In this document: positions 49,585 to 58,167 of the stretch, in pieces
How positions within the stretch are numbered: the stretch's first letter is position 1
How the letters are laid out: each line of letters starts with the position of its first letter
Assembly (NCBI RefSeq): GCF_016907695.1
Contig: NZ_JAFBCK010000001.1
Location: 5,878,001 to 5,942,000, forward strand
Source: Actinokineospora baliensis
GTDB taxonomy: Bacteria > Actinomycetota > Actinomycetes > Mycobacteriales > Pseudonocardiaceae
Direction: 5' to 3'
Length of the DNA: 64,000 bases
Program-made: the position numbers and the translations under genes
Notes under the pieces: generated by a model
The model's database searches: none
What the model was told of the DNA's origin: nothing
The model's input: only the letters and a program-made list of their open reading frames with translations

Positions 49585-51173
49585 CGGGTCGCCCCCTCGT
49601 CGAGCAGATCGGTGGCCGGGTTGCGGTAGTCGTCGGACTTGGCGACCACGCCCGCGGCGCCCTTGCCCTGGTCCGGCGGGCGCTTCATCAGGCCGAAGGT
49701 GCCCTCGGCGATGGCGTTGAGCAGGCCGTCGTCGACGATCCGGCCGAGCAGGTCGACGGCCTCGCCGAGGACCTGGTGGGCGCGCTTGGCGATGAACCCG
49801 TCCGGGGCCGGGCGGAAGTCCTCGACCAGCCCCCCTGCGGCGTCGAGCACGTAGCGGACGTTGGCCAGCGCCAGGTCGCGGTCGGACAGGAACGGCGTGA
49901 CCACGGCCTCGGTCATCATGCCGACCAGCAGGATCGACTGGCCGGTGAGCGCGCCTGCGAGGTTGAAGAACCCGTCGAGCAGGTAGCCGTTGAACACGTC
50001 GCCGGTCATGTGCTTGGTCGGCGGCATCCACTTCAGCGGCGCGTCCGGGAACAGCTCGCGGGCCAGCAGCGCGTGCGCCAGTTCCAGCCGGAACGACTCG
50101 GGCACCTTCGGGTTGATCTCGAAGGCGTGCCCGAGGCCGAGCAGCTCGTCCGGCAGCCCGGCCTCGTGCGCGAAGTGCTCGTTGAGCAACTGCGACACGG
50201 TCACGGTGTGCGCGGCGTCGACGGCGTCGGCGGTGGTGAGGTAGTTGTCCTCGCCGGTGTTGATGATGATGCCCGCGCGGGCGTGCACCTGGCGGGAGAA
50301 CCGCTGGTCGACGAAGGTGCGGATCGGGTTGATGTCGCGGAACAGGATGCCGTACATGGAGTCGTTGAGCATCATGTCCAGCCGCTGCATCCCGGCCAGG
50401 ACCGCGATCTCGGGCATGCACAGCCCGGACGCGTAGTTGGTGACCCTGACGTAGCGACCGACCTCTTTGGACACCTCGTCCATCGCGGCCCGCATGATCC
50501 GGAAGTTCTCCTGCGTGGCGTAGGTGCCCGCGAACCCGTGGTGGGTGGCGCCTTCCGGCACGTAGTCCAAAAGGGACTGACCGGTGGACCGGATCACGGC
50601 GATGATGTCGGCCCCGGCGCGCGCGGCGTTGGCGGCCTGCACCACGTCCTCGTCGATGTCCCCGGTGGCCACGATCAGGTAGATCCACGGACGGCGGGGC
50701 GGGTCGCCGAGGCGGGCGATCATCTTGTCGCGCTGGGCGCGGTTGCGGTCGACGAGCCGGAGCCCCTTGGCCACAGCGGTCCGAGCGGCCTTCGCCGCCC
50801 GCGTCGCGTCCCGACCGGTCGGCACGCGGTAGGAGACCTGCCCGGCGGCGGTGGCTTCGGCGAGTTCGGTGAGGCTGCCGAGGTTGTGCTCGGCCAGGGC
50901 GTGGAACACCGGCCCGCACACACCGTCCTGCAGACCGCAGTGCTCGGCAACGGTGTCGACCACCCGGTTGACCCACGGCACATCCCCGGCGCGGTGGGTG
51001 CTGTCGGCGCCGGTGATGCCCGCCAACCGCAAGGTGGCCCGCTCAACGGAGACCGTGGTGTGCGACCGCGCGATCTCCACCACCGGAGCCGCCGCCTTGG
51101 CCGCCAAGTGCCTGGCGGTGTCAACAACGGCAGGATCCAGATCAAGAAGCGGCGCGCTGCTACGGAGCGACAC
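49581..51173 (-). CDS. kamD: Lysine 5,6-aminomutase, alpha subunit
   Basis: 530 residues from GTG 51173, directly after a GGAGGGAG ribosome site. Typical text of the TIM-barrel subunit: '[25 protein letters not shown]', '[45 protein letters not shown]', '[21 protein letters not shown]' and '[11 protein letters not shown]'. It holds the substrate over PLP and adenosylcobalamin bound by KamE. The RBS and start region lie inside a diverged copy of the 3' end of the upstream amidohydrolase gene (51171-51268). Confidence 0.94.
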   Translation of the reverse strand: MSLRSSAPLLDLDPAVVDTARHLAAKAAAPVVEIARSHTTVSVERATLRLAGITGADSTHRAGDVPWVNRVVDTVAEHCGLQDGVCGPVFHALAEHNLGSLTELAEATAAGQVSYRVPTGRDATRAAKAARTAVAKGLRLVDRNRAQRDKMIARLGDPPRRPWIYLIVATGDIDEDVVQAANAARAGADIIAVIRSTGQSLLDYVPEGATHHGFAGTYATQENFRIMRAAMDEVSKEVGRYVRVTNYASGLCMPEIAVLAGMQRLDMMLNDSMYGILFRDINPIRTFVDQRFSRQVHARAGIIINTGEDNYLTTADAVDAAHTVTVSQLLNEHFAHEAGLPDELLGLGHAFEINPKVPESFRLELAHALLARELFPDAPLKWMPPTKHMTGDVFNGYLLDGFFNLAGALTGQSILLVGMMTEAVVTPFLSDRDLALANVRYVLDAAGGLVEDFRPAPDGFIAKRAHQVLGEAVDLLGRIVDDGLLNAIAEGTFGLMKRPPDQGKGAAGVVAKSDDYRNPATDLLDEGATR

Positions 51174-51268
51174 TGCGGCTCCCTCCACGGTCGTGACTCG
51201 TACTGGTGCTGGTGGCGCTGGTATAGATGCCACGGCCGCACGAAACGGCCCGCAGGCGGGTAGGCCGC
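51171..51268. repeat. Diverged duplicate of the amidohydrolase 3' end at the kamD start
   Basis: This stretch aligns with 51304 to about 51410: the first 31 bp differ at one position, then a 9-bp indel, then about 60 bp of weaker match. On the minus strand the copy would encode 'LRAVSCGRGIYTSATS', closely matching 'LRTVLRGRTIFDSATS' of the amidohydrolase C-terminus. It is a remnant of a partial tandem gene duplication, and it now supplies the kamD ribosome-binding site. Confidence 0.8.
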
Positions 51269-51292
51269 AACGCGGCTGCAAGCTGCACGCCG

Positions 51293-52951
51293 TTACGTGG
51301 TGGCACTGCGGCTCCCTCCACCGTCGTGACTCGTGCGGTCGTGGCTGGTGCTGGTGGCGCTGTCGAAGATGGTGCGGCCGCGCAGAACCGTGCGCAGGCA
51401 GGTGGGTTGGGGGGTGTCGGGGTCCATGGGCGGAAGACCCGGGACTCGGGAGCGCGGGTCGGTCGACCAGCGGCGTACTCGGTCGTCCGGGACGGCGACC
51501 ACCAACTCCGGGGCGTCCCAGATGGCGAAGGTGGCGGGGGCGCCGGGGACGAGGGTGCCGGTGAGGCCGTCGTCGACGCCCGCGGCTCGCCAGCCGCCGC
51601 GGGTGTGGGCGGTGAAGGCGGCTCGGGGGGACAGCCCGGATCCGCTGGTGCGGTGGTTGACCGCCGCGCGCACGCTGGCCCACGGGTCGACCCTGGTCAC
51701 GGGGGCGTCCGAGCCGAGGGCGAGCACCACCCCGGCGGCGACGAGTTGGGCGTACGGGTTGAGCGAGGTGCCCCGGTCGACGCCGAGGCGAGTCGCGTAC
51801 ATGCCGTCCGGGCCACCCCAGGTGGCGTCGAACTGGGGTTGCACGGAGGCGACCACACCCCACTGGCCCAGCTGCTGGGCCTGTTCGGGGGTGACCATCT
51901 CCAGGTGTTCGAGCCGGTGGCGGGACCCGGCGAGGGCGGGCAGGCCGACCCGCTTCTCGGCGAGGGCGAACCCGGCGACCACCTCGGCGGTCGCGGCGTC
52001 GCCGATGACGTGGAACCCGGCCTGGATCCCGGCTTCGGTGCACACGACCAGGTGCTCGGCGATGGTCGCCGCGTCGAGGTAGAGGGCGCCGCTGGTGTCG
52101 GCGTCGGCGTACGGGGAGCACAGGGCGGCGGTGCGGGAGCCGAGGGCGCCGTCGACGAACAGGTCGCCTGCCAGGCCGCGGACGCGGTGCCGGACGGCGA
52201 GGTCGGCGGGGCCGATCTCGCCCCAGTAGCCGACGACCTCGGGCAGGTCGCCGCCCGCGCGGGCCAGCAGCGCGGTCAGGTCGTCGGCGCCGGAGATGTC
52301 GGGTCCGGCGCACTCGTGCACGCAGGCGATGCCCTGCGCGGCGGCGTGGTGCAGGAACTCCAGTTGCGCCTCGTCGCGCTGCGCGGGGGTGATGGCGTCC
52401 TGGGCGGCGCGGCGGACCCGGTGGTGCGCGTCGCGGGTCAGCGGGCCGTGCGGGTGGTACCCGTCGGCGCCGGTCACGCCGTCGGCGCGGTCGAGCAGCG
52501 CGGTCGACACCAGGGCGGAGTGCACGTCGACCCGGGACAGGTAGACCGCCGCTCCCCCGGCGGCGGCGTCGACCTCGGCGCGGGTGGGCGGACGGTTCTC
52601 CGGCCAGGTCGTCTCGTCCCAGCCGTGCCCCCAGACCAGCGGGTGCCCGGTCGCGCGGACGTGCGCGGCGACCATGGCCAGGCACTCGGCCAGGTCCCCG
52701 GCGCCGGTCAGGTCGAGGCCGACGCGCAGCAGCCCGGCGGAGGAGGCGTGCACGTGGGCGTCGACGAAGGCGGGCGCGACGAACGCGCCGTCGAGGTCGA
52801 CGACGTCACCGCCGCCGTGCAGGGAGCGGCCGACCGAGTCCTGCCCCAGCCAGACGACCACACCGTCCTGGACGGCGATGGCGGTCGCGGAGGGGTCCGC
52901 CGGGGAGTGCACCCGGCCCCCGGTGAACAGGGTCGTTGCTGTGGTGGTCAC
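51293..52951 (-). CDS. Amidohydrolase family 3 (YtcJ-like) protein in the lysine cluster
   Basis: 552 residues from GTG 52951, 2 bp after the kdd stop. Metal-dependent amidohydrolase motifs: 'VAPAFVDAHVHASS' (HxH), 'VVCTEAGIQAGFHVIGDAA' (His), 'RHRLEHLEMV' (His) and 'LALGSDAPVTRVDPW' (catalytic Asp). YtcJ-like proteins hydrolyse varied amide or formyl bonds. Its place between kdd and kamD inside a tightly packed operon suggests a role in the same pathway, perhaps removing a blocking group or processing an intermediate, but this step is not in the classic pathway. Confidence 0.85.
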   Translation of the reverse strand: MTTTATTLFTGGRVHSPADPSATAIAVQDGVVVWLGQDSVGRSLHGGGDVVDLDGAFVAPAFVDAHVHASSAGLLRVGLDLTGAGDLAECLAMVAAHVRATGHPLVWGHGWDETTWPENRPPTRAEVDAAAGGAAVYLSRVDVHSALVSTALLDRADGVTGADGYHPHGPLTRDAHHRVRRAAQDAITPAQRDEAQLEFLHHAAAQGIACVHECAGPDISGADDLTALLARAGGDLPEVVGYWGEIGPADLAVRHRVRGLAGDLFVDGALGSRTAALCSPYADADTSGALYLDAATIAEHLVVCTEAGIQAGFHVIGDAATAEVVAGFALAEKRVGLPALAGSRHRLEHLEMVTPEQAQQLGQWGVVASVQPQFDATWGGPDGMYATRLGVDRGTSLNPYAQLVAAGVVLALGSDAPVTRVDPWASVRAAVNHRTSGSGLSPRAAFTAHTRGGWRAAGVDDGLTGTLVPGAPATFAIWDAPELVVAVPDDRVRRWSTDPRSRVPGLPPMDPDTPQPTCLRTVLRGRTIFDSATSTSHDRTSHDGGGSRSATT

Positions 52952-52953
52952 GG

Positions 52954-53991
52954 CTACTGAGTCTCGCGGGCGGCGAACAGCGCGCGCACCCCGGGCTCGG
53001 CGCGCAGCAGGTCCATGGCGAACTCGGCGTGCCCGGGGACGTAGCCGTTGCCGACCAGCATCCGGACGTCGGCGGCCAGCCCCTCGGCGCCGAGCGCGGC
53101 GGCGGAGAACGAGGTGGCCATGGAGAAGAAGATGACGGTGCCGCCGTCGGCCGTGGCCATGATCGCGCCGTGCTCGCAGCCGGGGACGTCGACGCACACC
53201 ACGGTCACGTCGACCGGCGTCCCGACGGCGGCGTGCACGGCCAGCGGGTCGCGCGCGTCGGCGATGACGACCTCGTCGGCGATGCCCGCGGCGCGAACCG
53301 CGTCCGCCTCGGCATCTGTGGGCACCAGGGCGACCAGCCGGGTCGCACCCGCGCGTCGGGCCGCGGCCAGCGACAACGAGCCGGACTTACCGCCCCCGCC
53401 GAGGACCAGCACGGACGCACCGGCACCCGCCTGCCGCACCACTCGGTCGGTGAGGGCGGGGGCACCGCAGACGTCCATGACCGACAGGGCGATCCCGTCG
53501 GGCAGGTCGTCGGGCAGCACGGCGGCGATGGAGCGGCCGAAGAGGACGGCGGTGCCCCGGCAAGGGACCTGTTCGCTGAGCCCGTCCCAGTCGGCGAGGC
53601 CGTCGGTGATGCGCAGCGGGGTGAGGGTGAGCGAGACCAGCGACGCGACCCGGTCGCCCACCTTGAGGCCCAGCGGGGAATCGGGTCCGACCGCGCGAAC
53701 GGTGCCCAGCAGCATGCCGCCGGAGCCGGTGACCGGGTTCTGCATCTTGCCGCGCTCGGCGACGATCCCCAGCACCGCGGCGCGGACGGTGGCGCCGTCG
53801 CCGTGCTGCTCGCGCAGTTGCCGGTAGGAGGCCGCGTCCAGGTTGAGCCGGTCGACGTCGAGGACGACCTCGTCGGCGTAGGGCTCGGGGTCGTCGTCGA
53901 GCCGGTGCGCCCGCTGGGGCAGCACCCCGGCGGGCTCGAGCACCCGGTGCAGCCCGAAGGGCGACCCGACCCGTGCGACCTGTGCGTTCAT
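52954..53991 (-). CDS. kdd: L-erythro-3,5-diaminohexanoate dehydrogenase
   Basis: 345 residues from ATG 53991; ATG 54006 is a possible longer start. The N-terminal text 'GSPFGLHRVLEPAGVLPQRAHRLDDDP' and the MDR Rossmann motif 'VLVLGGGGKSGSLSLAAARRAGA' (about 195-215) match Kdd, which oxidatively deaminates 3,5-diaminohexanoate to 5-amino-3-oxohexanoate with NAD. 'NPVTGSGGMLLGTVRAVG' is a further conserved stretch. It heads the minus-strand operon and diverges from kamA. Confidence 0.92.
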   Translation of the reverse strand: MNAQVARVGSPFGLHRVLEPAGVLPQRAHRLDDDPEPYADEVVLDVDRLNLDAASYRQLREQHGDGATVRAAVLGIVAERGKMQNPVTGSGGMLLGTVRAVGPDSPLGLKVGDRVASLVSLTLTPLRITDGLADWDGLSEQVPCRGTAVLFGRSIAAVLPDDLPDGIALSVMDVCGAPALTDRVVRQAGAGASVLVLGGGGKSGSLSLAAARRAGATRLVALVPTDAEADAVRAAGIADEVVIADARDPLAVHAAVGTPVDVTVVCVDVPGCEHGAIMATADGGTVIFFSMATSFSAAALGAEGLAADVRMLVGNGYVPGHAEFAMDLLRAEPGVRALFAARETQ

Positions 53992-54017
53992 CCCGCGCCT
54001 TCCCATGTCATCCTGGC

Positions 54018-54098
54018 GATATGTGCTGTAGATTTTACGGAGTACTAGCGCTCTGGCAGCATATCTTCACGCCACCCTAGCGGCTAGGAGCACATATG
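54018..54098. promoter_or_regulatory. Divergent kdd/kamA control region with three ATATG-GCT motifs
   Basis: Three related words occur in about 80 bp: GATATGTGCTG (plus, from 54019), its relative GATATGCTGCC on the minus strand (about 54056-54066) and CATATGTGCTCC on the minus strand (about 54087-54098). They flank or overlap the likely promoters of both genes, in AT-richer DNA, and would suit cooperative binding of one regulator, perhaps of the Lrp or GntR type. Confidence 0.4.
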
Positions 54099-55523
54099 AC
54101 TGCGTTGCACGACCTGCAGCAGGCCGACACGTCCGTGTCCGCCGCGGTCGGGAAGGCGGGCCACCAGCCCTACGAGTACGTCCGGCGCGAGCTGGTCGAA
54201 CCCGACTGGCGGCGCTTCCCGGGCTGGGCGGCGGTCACCGAGGCGCAGTGGCGCGACGCGCAGTGGCAGCGGGTGAACTGCGTGAAGAACGAGCGCCAGC
54301 TGCGCAAGGTCGTCGGCGACATGCTCGACGAGTCGTTCTACGCGGAACTGGCCGCCGACCAGCGCGACCTGGCGACGATGTCGATGTTGCTGCCGCCGCA
54401 GATGCTCAACACCATGGCGCCGACGGCGACCGCGGCCGAGTTCACCGACGCGTTCTTCGCCGACCCGGTCCGCCGCTACATGCTCCCGGTCCGCTCCGAC
54501 CGCGACCCCGAGTGGCCCAGCCACCCGCACTCGACCCGCGACTCGCTGCACGAGGCGGAGATGTGGGTGGTGGAGGGCCTGACCCACCGCTACCCGACCA
54601 AGGTGCTCGCCGAGCTGCTGTCCACCTGCCCCCAGTACTGCGGGCACTGCACCCGGATGGACCTGGTCGGCAACTCGACCCCGCAGGTCGACAAGCACAA
54701 GCTCACCCTCAAGCCGGTCGACCGGCAGGACCAGATGATCGACTACCTCTCGCGCACCCCGGGTGTGCGCGATGTCGTGGTCTCCGGCGGCGATGTGGCG
54801 AACGTGCCGTGGAAGCAGCTGGAGTCGTTCCTGATGCGGCTGCTCGACATCGAGACGGTGCGCGACATCCGGCTGGCCACCAAGGCGCTGGCCGGGCTGC
54901 CCCAGCACTGGCTGCAGCCGTCGGTCGTGGAGGGCCTCGAGCGGGTCGCCCGCACCGCCGCCCGCCGCGGGGTGAACCTGGCGATCCACACCCACGTCAA
55001 CCACGCGCAGTCGGTGACCCCGCTGGTCGCCGAGGCGGCGCGGACGGCGCTGGAGGTGGGGGTGCGCGACGTGCGCAACCAGGGCGTGCTGATGCGCGGG
55101 GTCAACGCGACCCCGGAAGCGCTGCTGGACCTGTGCTTCGCGCTGCAGGGCGAGGCGAACGTGCTGCCCTACTACTTCTACATGTGCGACATGATCCCCA
55201 ACGCCGAGCACTGGCGGGTCGCGGTGTGGGAGGCGCAGGAGCTGCAGCACGCGATCATGGGCTACCTGCCCGGGTACGCGACACCGCGGATCATCTGCGA
55301 CGTGCCGTACGTGGGGAAGCGGTGGGTGCACCAGATCGCCGAGTACGACCGCGAACTCGGGGTGTCGTACTGGACGAAGAACTACCGGGCGGGCACCGAG
55401 CGCGAAGAGGACTCGGACGCCGAGGCGATCTTGAGCAGGCGGTACCCGTACTACGACCCGATCTCCACGCTGCCCGCGAGCGGCCAGCGGCGGTGGCGGG
55501 AGAACCCGGCTTACGAGGGGTGA
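54096..55523 (+). CDS. kamA: Lysine 2,3-aminomutase (radical SAM, PLP)
   Basis: 475 residues, ATG 54096 with AGGAG upstream. The radical SAM cluster motif is 'STCPQYCGHCTRMDLVG' (Cys178, 182, 185; CxxxCxxC), followed by 'VVVSGGDVANVPWKQLESFL'. C-terminal 'PYYFYMCDMIPNAEHWRV' and 'GYLPGYATPRIICDVPYVGK' are family signatures; the PLP Lys is expected in the latter. It converts L-lysine to L-beta-lysine, the entry step of the pathway encoded by the divergent operon. A 13-bp hairpin follows the stop. Confidence 0.94.
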   Translation: MTALHDLQQADTSVSAAVGKAGHQPYEYVRRELVEPDWRRFPGWAAVTEAQWRDAQWQRVNCVKNERQLRKVVGDMLDESFYAELAADQRDLATMSMLLPPQMLNTMAPTATAAEFTDAFFADPVRRYMLPVRSDRDPEWPSHPHSTRDSLHEAEMWVVEGLTHRYPTKVLAELLSTCPQYCGHCTRMDLVGNSTPQVDKHKLTLKPVDRQDQMIDYLSRTPGVRDVVVSGGDVANVPWKQLESFLMRLLDIETVRDIRLATKALAGLPQHWLQPSVVEGLERVARTAARRGVNLAIHTHVNHAQSVTPLVAEAARTALEVGVRDVRNQGVLMRGVNATPEALLDLCFALQGEANVLPYYFYMCDMIPNAEHWRVAVWEAQELQHAIMGYLPGYATPRIICDVPYVGKRWVHQIAEYDRELGVSYWTKNYRAGTEREEDSDAEAILSRRYPYYDPISTLPASGQRRWRENPAYEG

Positions 55524-55529
55524 GACCCC

Positions 55530-55572
55530 CGGCGGCCGCCCAGGTGCGCGAGGGCCATGTGGGCGGCCGCCG
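55530..55572 (+). terminator. kamA terminator hairpin
   Basis: CGGCGGCCGCCCA (55530-55542) pairs perfectly with TGGGCGGCCGCCG (55560-55572) across a 17-nt loop, starting 7 bp after the kamA stop. Confidence 0.7.
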
Positions 55573-55730
55573 ATCCCGCGCCGAGTGGTCCGATGACCGG
55601 ACCCGAGCGGCCCCCGACACCCGTCGTGGGGCGATTGTCAGCGCCTTTCGGACAGCACGGCGGATGCGCAAGACTCTGCCCACTCCTCTGCCCACCCAGC
55701 AGGGAGATCCCCGAGACCAAGGAGTTGGGC

Positions 55731-57164
55731 GTGCTCATCCGCACCAGACGGGCGCTCGCGGCGGGACTGGCGGTCGCCGCCGCGGTGGGGTTGGCCGGGG
55801 TGGTCACCCCCGCGCAGGCCGCACCCGCCATCACAGCCGCACCGAGCGCCACCTCGGCCGACATCCTCGACCAGCTCAAGGCGGTTCCCGGGCTGACCGT
55901 GGTGTCCGAGTCGGCGACCCCGCCCGCGGGGTACCGGTTCTTCCTCCTGACCTTCACCCAGCCGGTCGACCACCACAAGTCGCGCGGGGCCACCTTCCAG
56001 CAGCGGTTCCAGTTGCTGCACAAGGACACCGCGCGGCCGATGGTGCTGCACACCACCGGCTACAACATGAGCACCAACGCGTTCCGCTCGGAACCGACCC
56101 GGCTCGTCGACGGCAACCAGATCTCGGTGGAGCAGCGGTTCTTCACCCCGTCGCGGCCCGCCAACGCCGACTGGGACGACCTCGACATCTGGCAGGCCGC
56201 CACCGACCACCACCGGATCGTCGGCGCGCTGAAGCGGATCTACGGCGCCAAGTGGATCTCCACCGGTGCCAGCAAGGGCGGCATGACCTCGGTCTACCAC
56301 CGCCGGTTCTACCCGCACGACGTCGACGGCGTGGTGGCCTACGTGGCGCCCAACGACGCGGTCAACGACTCCGACCGGGCCTACGACCGGTTCTTCCAGA
56401 CCGTCGGCAACGACCCGGCCTGCCGCACCAAGCTCGAGGACGTGCAGAAGGAAGCCCTCAAGCGGCGGACCGCGCTGGTCGCGAAGTACCAGGCGGCGGC
56501 GACCGCGGCCGGGTGGACCTTCACCGGGGTGCTCGGGTCGATCGACAAGGCCTACGAGATGACCGTGCTGGACACCGTGTGGGCGTTCTGGCAGTACTCC
56601 ACCCAGGCCGACTGCGCGACCGTCCCGGCCAAGACCGCGACCGACGACCAGCTGTACGCGTTCATCGACGGCGTCGCCGGGTTCGCCTTCTACGCCGACC
56701 AGGGCATCACCCCGTACGCGCCGTACTTCTACCAGGCCGCGACCCAGCTGGGCTGGCCGCAGCCGAAGTTCGAGCACCTGCGCGGGCTGACCAAGTACCC
56801 GAACCTGTACCAGGCGAACTCCAGCCTGCCGCAGGACCTTCGGCGCAGGCACGACCCCAAGCCGATGCTGGACGTGGACCGCTGGGTGCGTAGCCGCGGC
56901 TCGGAGTTCCTGTTCGTCTACGGCGCCAACGACCCGTGGGGTGCCGAGCAGTTCGTGCCCAGCCGCCGCGACTCGCACGTCTACACGGCACCGGGCGCCA
57001 ACCACGGGGCCAACATCGCCGCCCTCTCCCCCACCGACGCAGCCGCCGCCACCGCGACCCTGCGCCGCTGGGCCAACGTGACAGCCCCGACCTTCGCCGA
57101 GAAGGCCGGGGACGGCATCACCGACCTGGACCGCGCAGAGCCGCCGCGCAAGCGCCCGTTCTGA
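55731..57164 (+). CDS. Secreted tripeptidyl aminopeptidase (peptidase S37, PS-10 type)
   Basis: 477 residues from GTG 55731, 8 nt after AAGGAG. A Sec signal peptide ('RRALAAGLAVAAAVGLAGVVTPAQAAP') is followed by an alpha/beta-hydrolase. The nucleophile motif is 'STGASKGGMTSVYHRRFYP' with Ser181; the late Asp is in 'VYGANDPWGAEQF' and the His in 'GANHGANIA'. 'FTQPVDHHKSRGATFQQRFQLLH' is the family's N-terminal signature. Streptomyces relatives remove tripeptides from extracellular proteins. It is flanked by strong hairpins and is transcribed alone. Confidence 0.9.
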   Translation: MLIRTRRALAAGLAVAAAVGLAGVVTPAQAAPAITAAPSATSADILDQLKAVPGLTVVSESATPPAGYRFFLLTFTQPVDHHKSRGATFQQRFQLLHKDTARPMVLHTTGYNMSTNAFRSEPTRLVDGNQISVEQRFFTPSRPANADWDDLDIWQAATDHHRIVGALKRIYGAKWISTGASKGGMTSVYHRRFYPHDVDGVVAYVAPNDAVNDSDRAYDRFFQTVGNDPACRTKLEDVQKEALKRRTALVAKYQAAATAAGWTFTGVLGSIDKAYEMTVLDTVWAFWQYSTQADCATVPAKTATDDQLYAFIDGVAGFAFYADQGITPYAPYFYQAATQLGWPQPKFEHLRGLTKYPNLYQANSSLPQDLRRRHDPKPMLDVDRWVRSRGSEFLFVYGANDPWGAEQFVPSRRDSHVYTAPGANHGANIAALSPTDAAAATATLRRWANVTAPTFAEKAGDGITDLDRAEPPRKRPF

Positions 57165-57176
57165 CCCGAAACACCC

Positions 57177-57207
57177 GGGGGCGGGGAGCCGATGGCTCCC
57201 CGCCCCC
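57177..57207. terminator. Strong hairpin terminator after the peptidase gene
   Basis: GGGGGCGGGGAGCC (57177-57190), loop GAT, GGCTCCCCGCCCCC (57194-57207): a perfect 14-bp stem 12 bp after the stop. An 18-bp direct repeat (CACTGGCGCACCTC core, twice) follows at about 57213-57247. It can also end transcription from the convergent small gene. Confidence 0.85.
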
Positions 57208-57244
57208 GCTGTTGCCACTGGCGCACCTCTGTCACTGGCGCACC

Positions 57245-57553
57245 TCACAACCGAGCACCCGGCTGGCACCACCCGACGAGCCGGTCCATGAGGTCGAGCA
57301 CGTGGTCCTCCGCGATGTCCTCGAAGTCCCGCTCCACCCCCGCGGCCGTCCGGATCTCCAACCGCGCCGCGTCACAGGCCCGGATGATGTCCCCCCGGCC
57401 CACCCCAGCCGCCAACGCGGCCTTGGCGACCTTCTCCAAGCCACCGTGGGCACCCTCAGCCCGCGCGGCACCGACGAGCGCCCGGGTCAACTCCGGCTCC
57501 GCTCCTCGCGCTGCCGCCCGCAGGGCATCGGCCAGCGAGTCCACTTCGTCCAC
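57245..57553 (-). CDS. Small helical protein of unknown function
   Basis: 102 residues from GTG 57553; upstream sequence in the same frame is repeat-derived and lacks coding character. The protein is charged and mainly helical ('SLADALRAAARGAEPELTRALVGAARAEG', 'HVLDLMDRLVGWCQPG'), with acidic C-terminal half. No family was recognised. There is no good ribosome site; a CATACT -10-like hexamer lies about 10 bp before the start, so a leaderless transcript is possible. The upstream DnaA-box-like array may control it. Confidence 0.5.
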   Translation of the reverse strand: MDEVDSLADALRAAARGAEPELTRALVGAARAEGAHGGLEKVAKAALAAGVGRGDIIRACDAARLEIRTAAGVERDFEDIAEDHVLDLMDRLVGWCQPGARL

Positions 57554-57703
57554 AACAGCGAGTATGCCGGGTGCCGACGCAGGTGCACTCCGGCGGAAGT
57601 ATGCACACCTACTCCGGAACCGTCGCCACAGCAGGAAAGCAGCGGCGGGCTCGACCAGTCCGGCTGCCAGCGCCTTGGCCCCAATAGCCGATCCCACCGC
57701 ACT

Positions 57704-58024
57704 CCATCCACAACCCCGACTCTGCCCACAACGCCCCGCCAGTTCCCACCCGCATCCACAACTCCCGCCTGTCCCCAATGCGGCAGCACTCCACAACCTC
57801 CGCATCCACAACACCCCCAGCGGCCCACAACACCCAGCCGATTCACAACGCCGAACCTGTCCACAACCCCAGCGGTCCACAACGCGGTGCCTGTCCACAA
57901 CCCGCGAGCCATCCACAACACCCACCCCCATCCACAACGCCGATCTTGTCCACAACACGGCCACTCGCCCACAAGTCGACGCCGCGCACAGTGCCGATCC
58001 GCTCACCGCCCGAAGTCATCCACA
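57704..58024 (+). repeat. Phased array of DnaA-box-like motifs (NNNTCCACAAC, about 18-bp period)
   Basis: Fifteen same-orientation motifs start at 57704, 57722, 57752, 57787, 57802, 57821, 57839, 57857, 57873, 57891, 57909, 57928, 57946, 57965 and 58016. Most read YNNTCCACAAC; TTGTCCACA (57946) is a perfect actinobacterial DnaA box and CTGTCCACA (57857, 57891) differs by one base; a few carry CCCACA or TTCACA. From 57802 to 57965 the step is 15-19 bp, usually 18. A further site, TCGTCCACA, lies at 57546. The surrounding 614-bp gap (57554-58167) has no other recognisable gene. There is no dnaA, dnaN or other oriC gene nearby. Confidence 0.8.
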
Positions 58025-58167
58025 GCCCCACCACGAGCCCCCCGTCCCGCCCTCCCCGCCACTAGACTGGATTCGGGGGCTGCTCACCCCGACTCGATCA
58101 TGAGCGCAGGTCTCGAATGCGTCGCGTTCGGACGTACCCGGGGGCGTGGCCGGTAGCGTGCCGGTCC

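Noticed and set aside
57487..58006. Minus-strand frame of up to 253 residues across the DnaA-like array
   Set aside because: The N-terminal 150 residues are the translated 18-bp repeats (Val-Asp-x pattern); only the last 102 residues look like a real protein, so the gene was started at 57553.
57704..58024. CRISPR array
   Set aside because: The repeated word is only about 8-11 bp, units are 18 bp with no separate spacers, and no cas gene is present.
57554..58167. Chromosomal origin (oriC)
   Set aside because: No dnaA, dnaN, rpmH or gyr genes flank the array, and there is no AT-rich unwinding region; the array alone does not make an origin.
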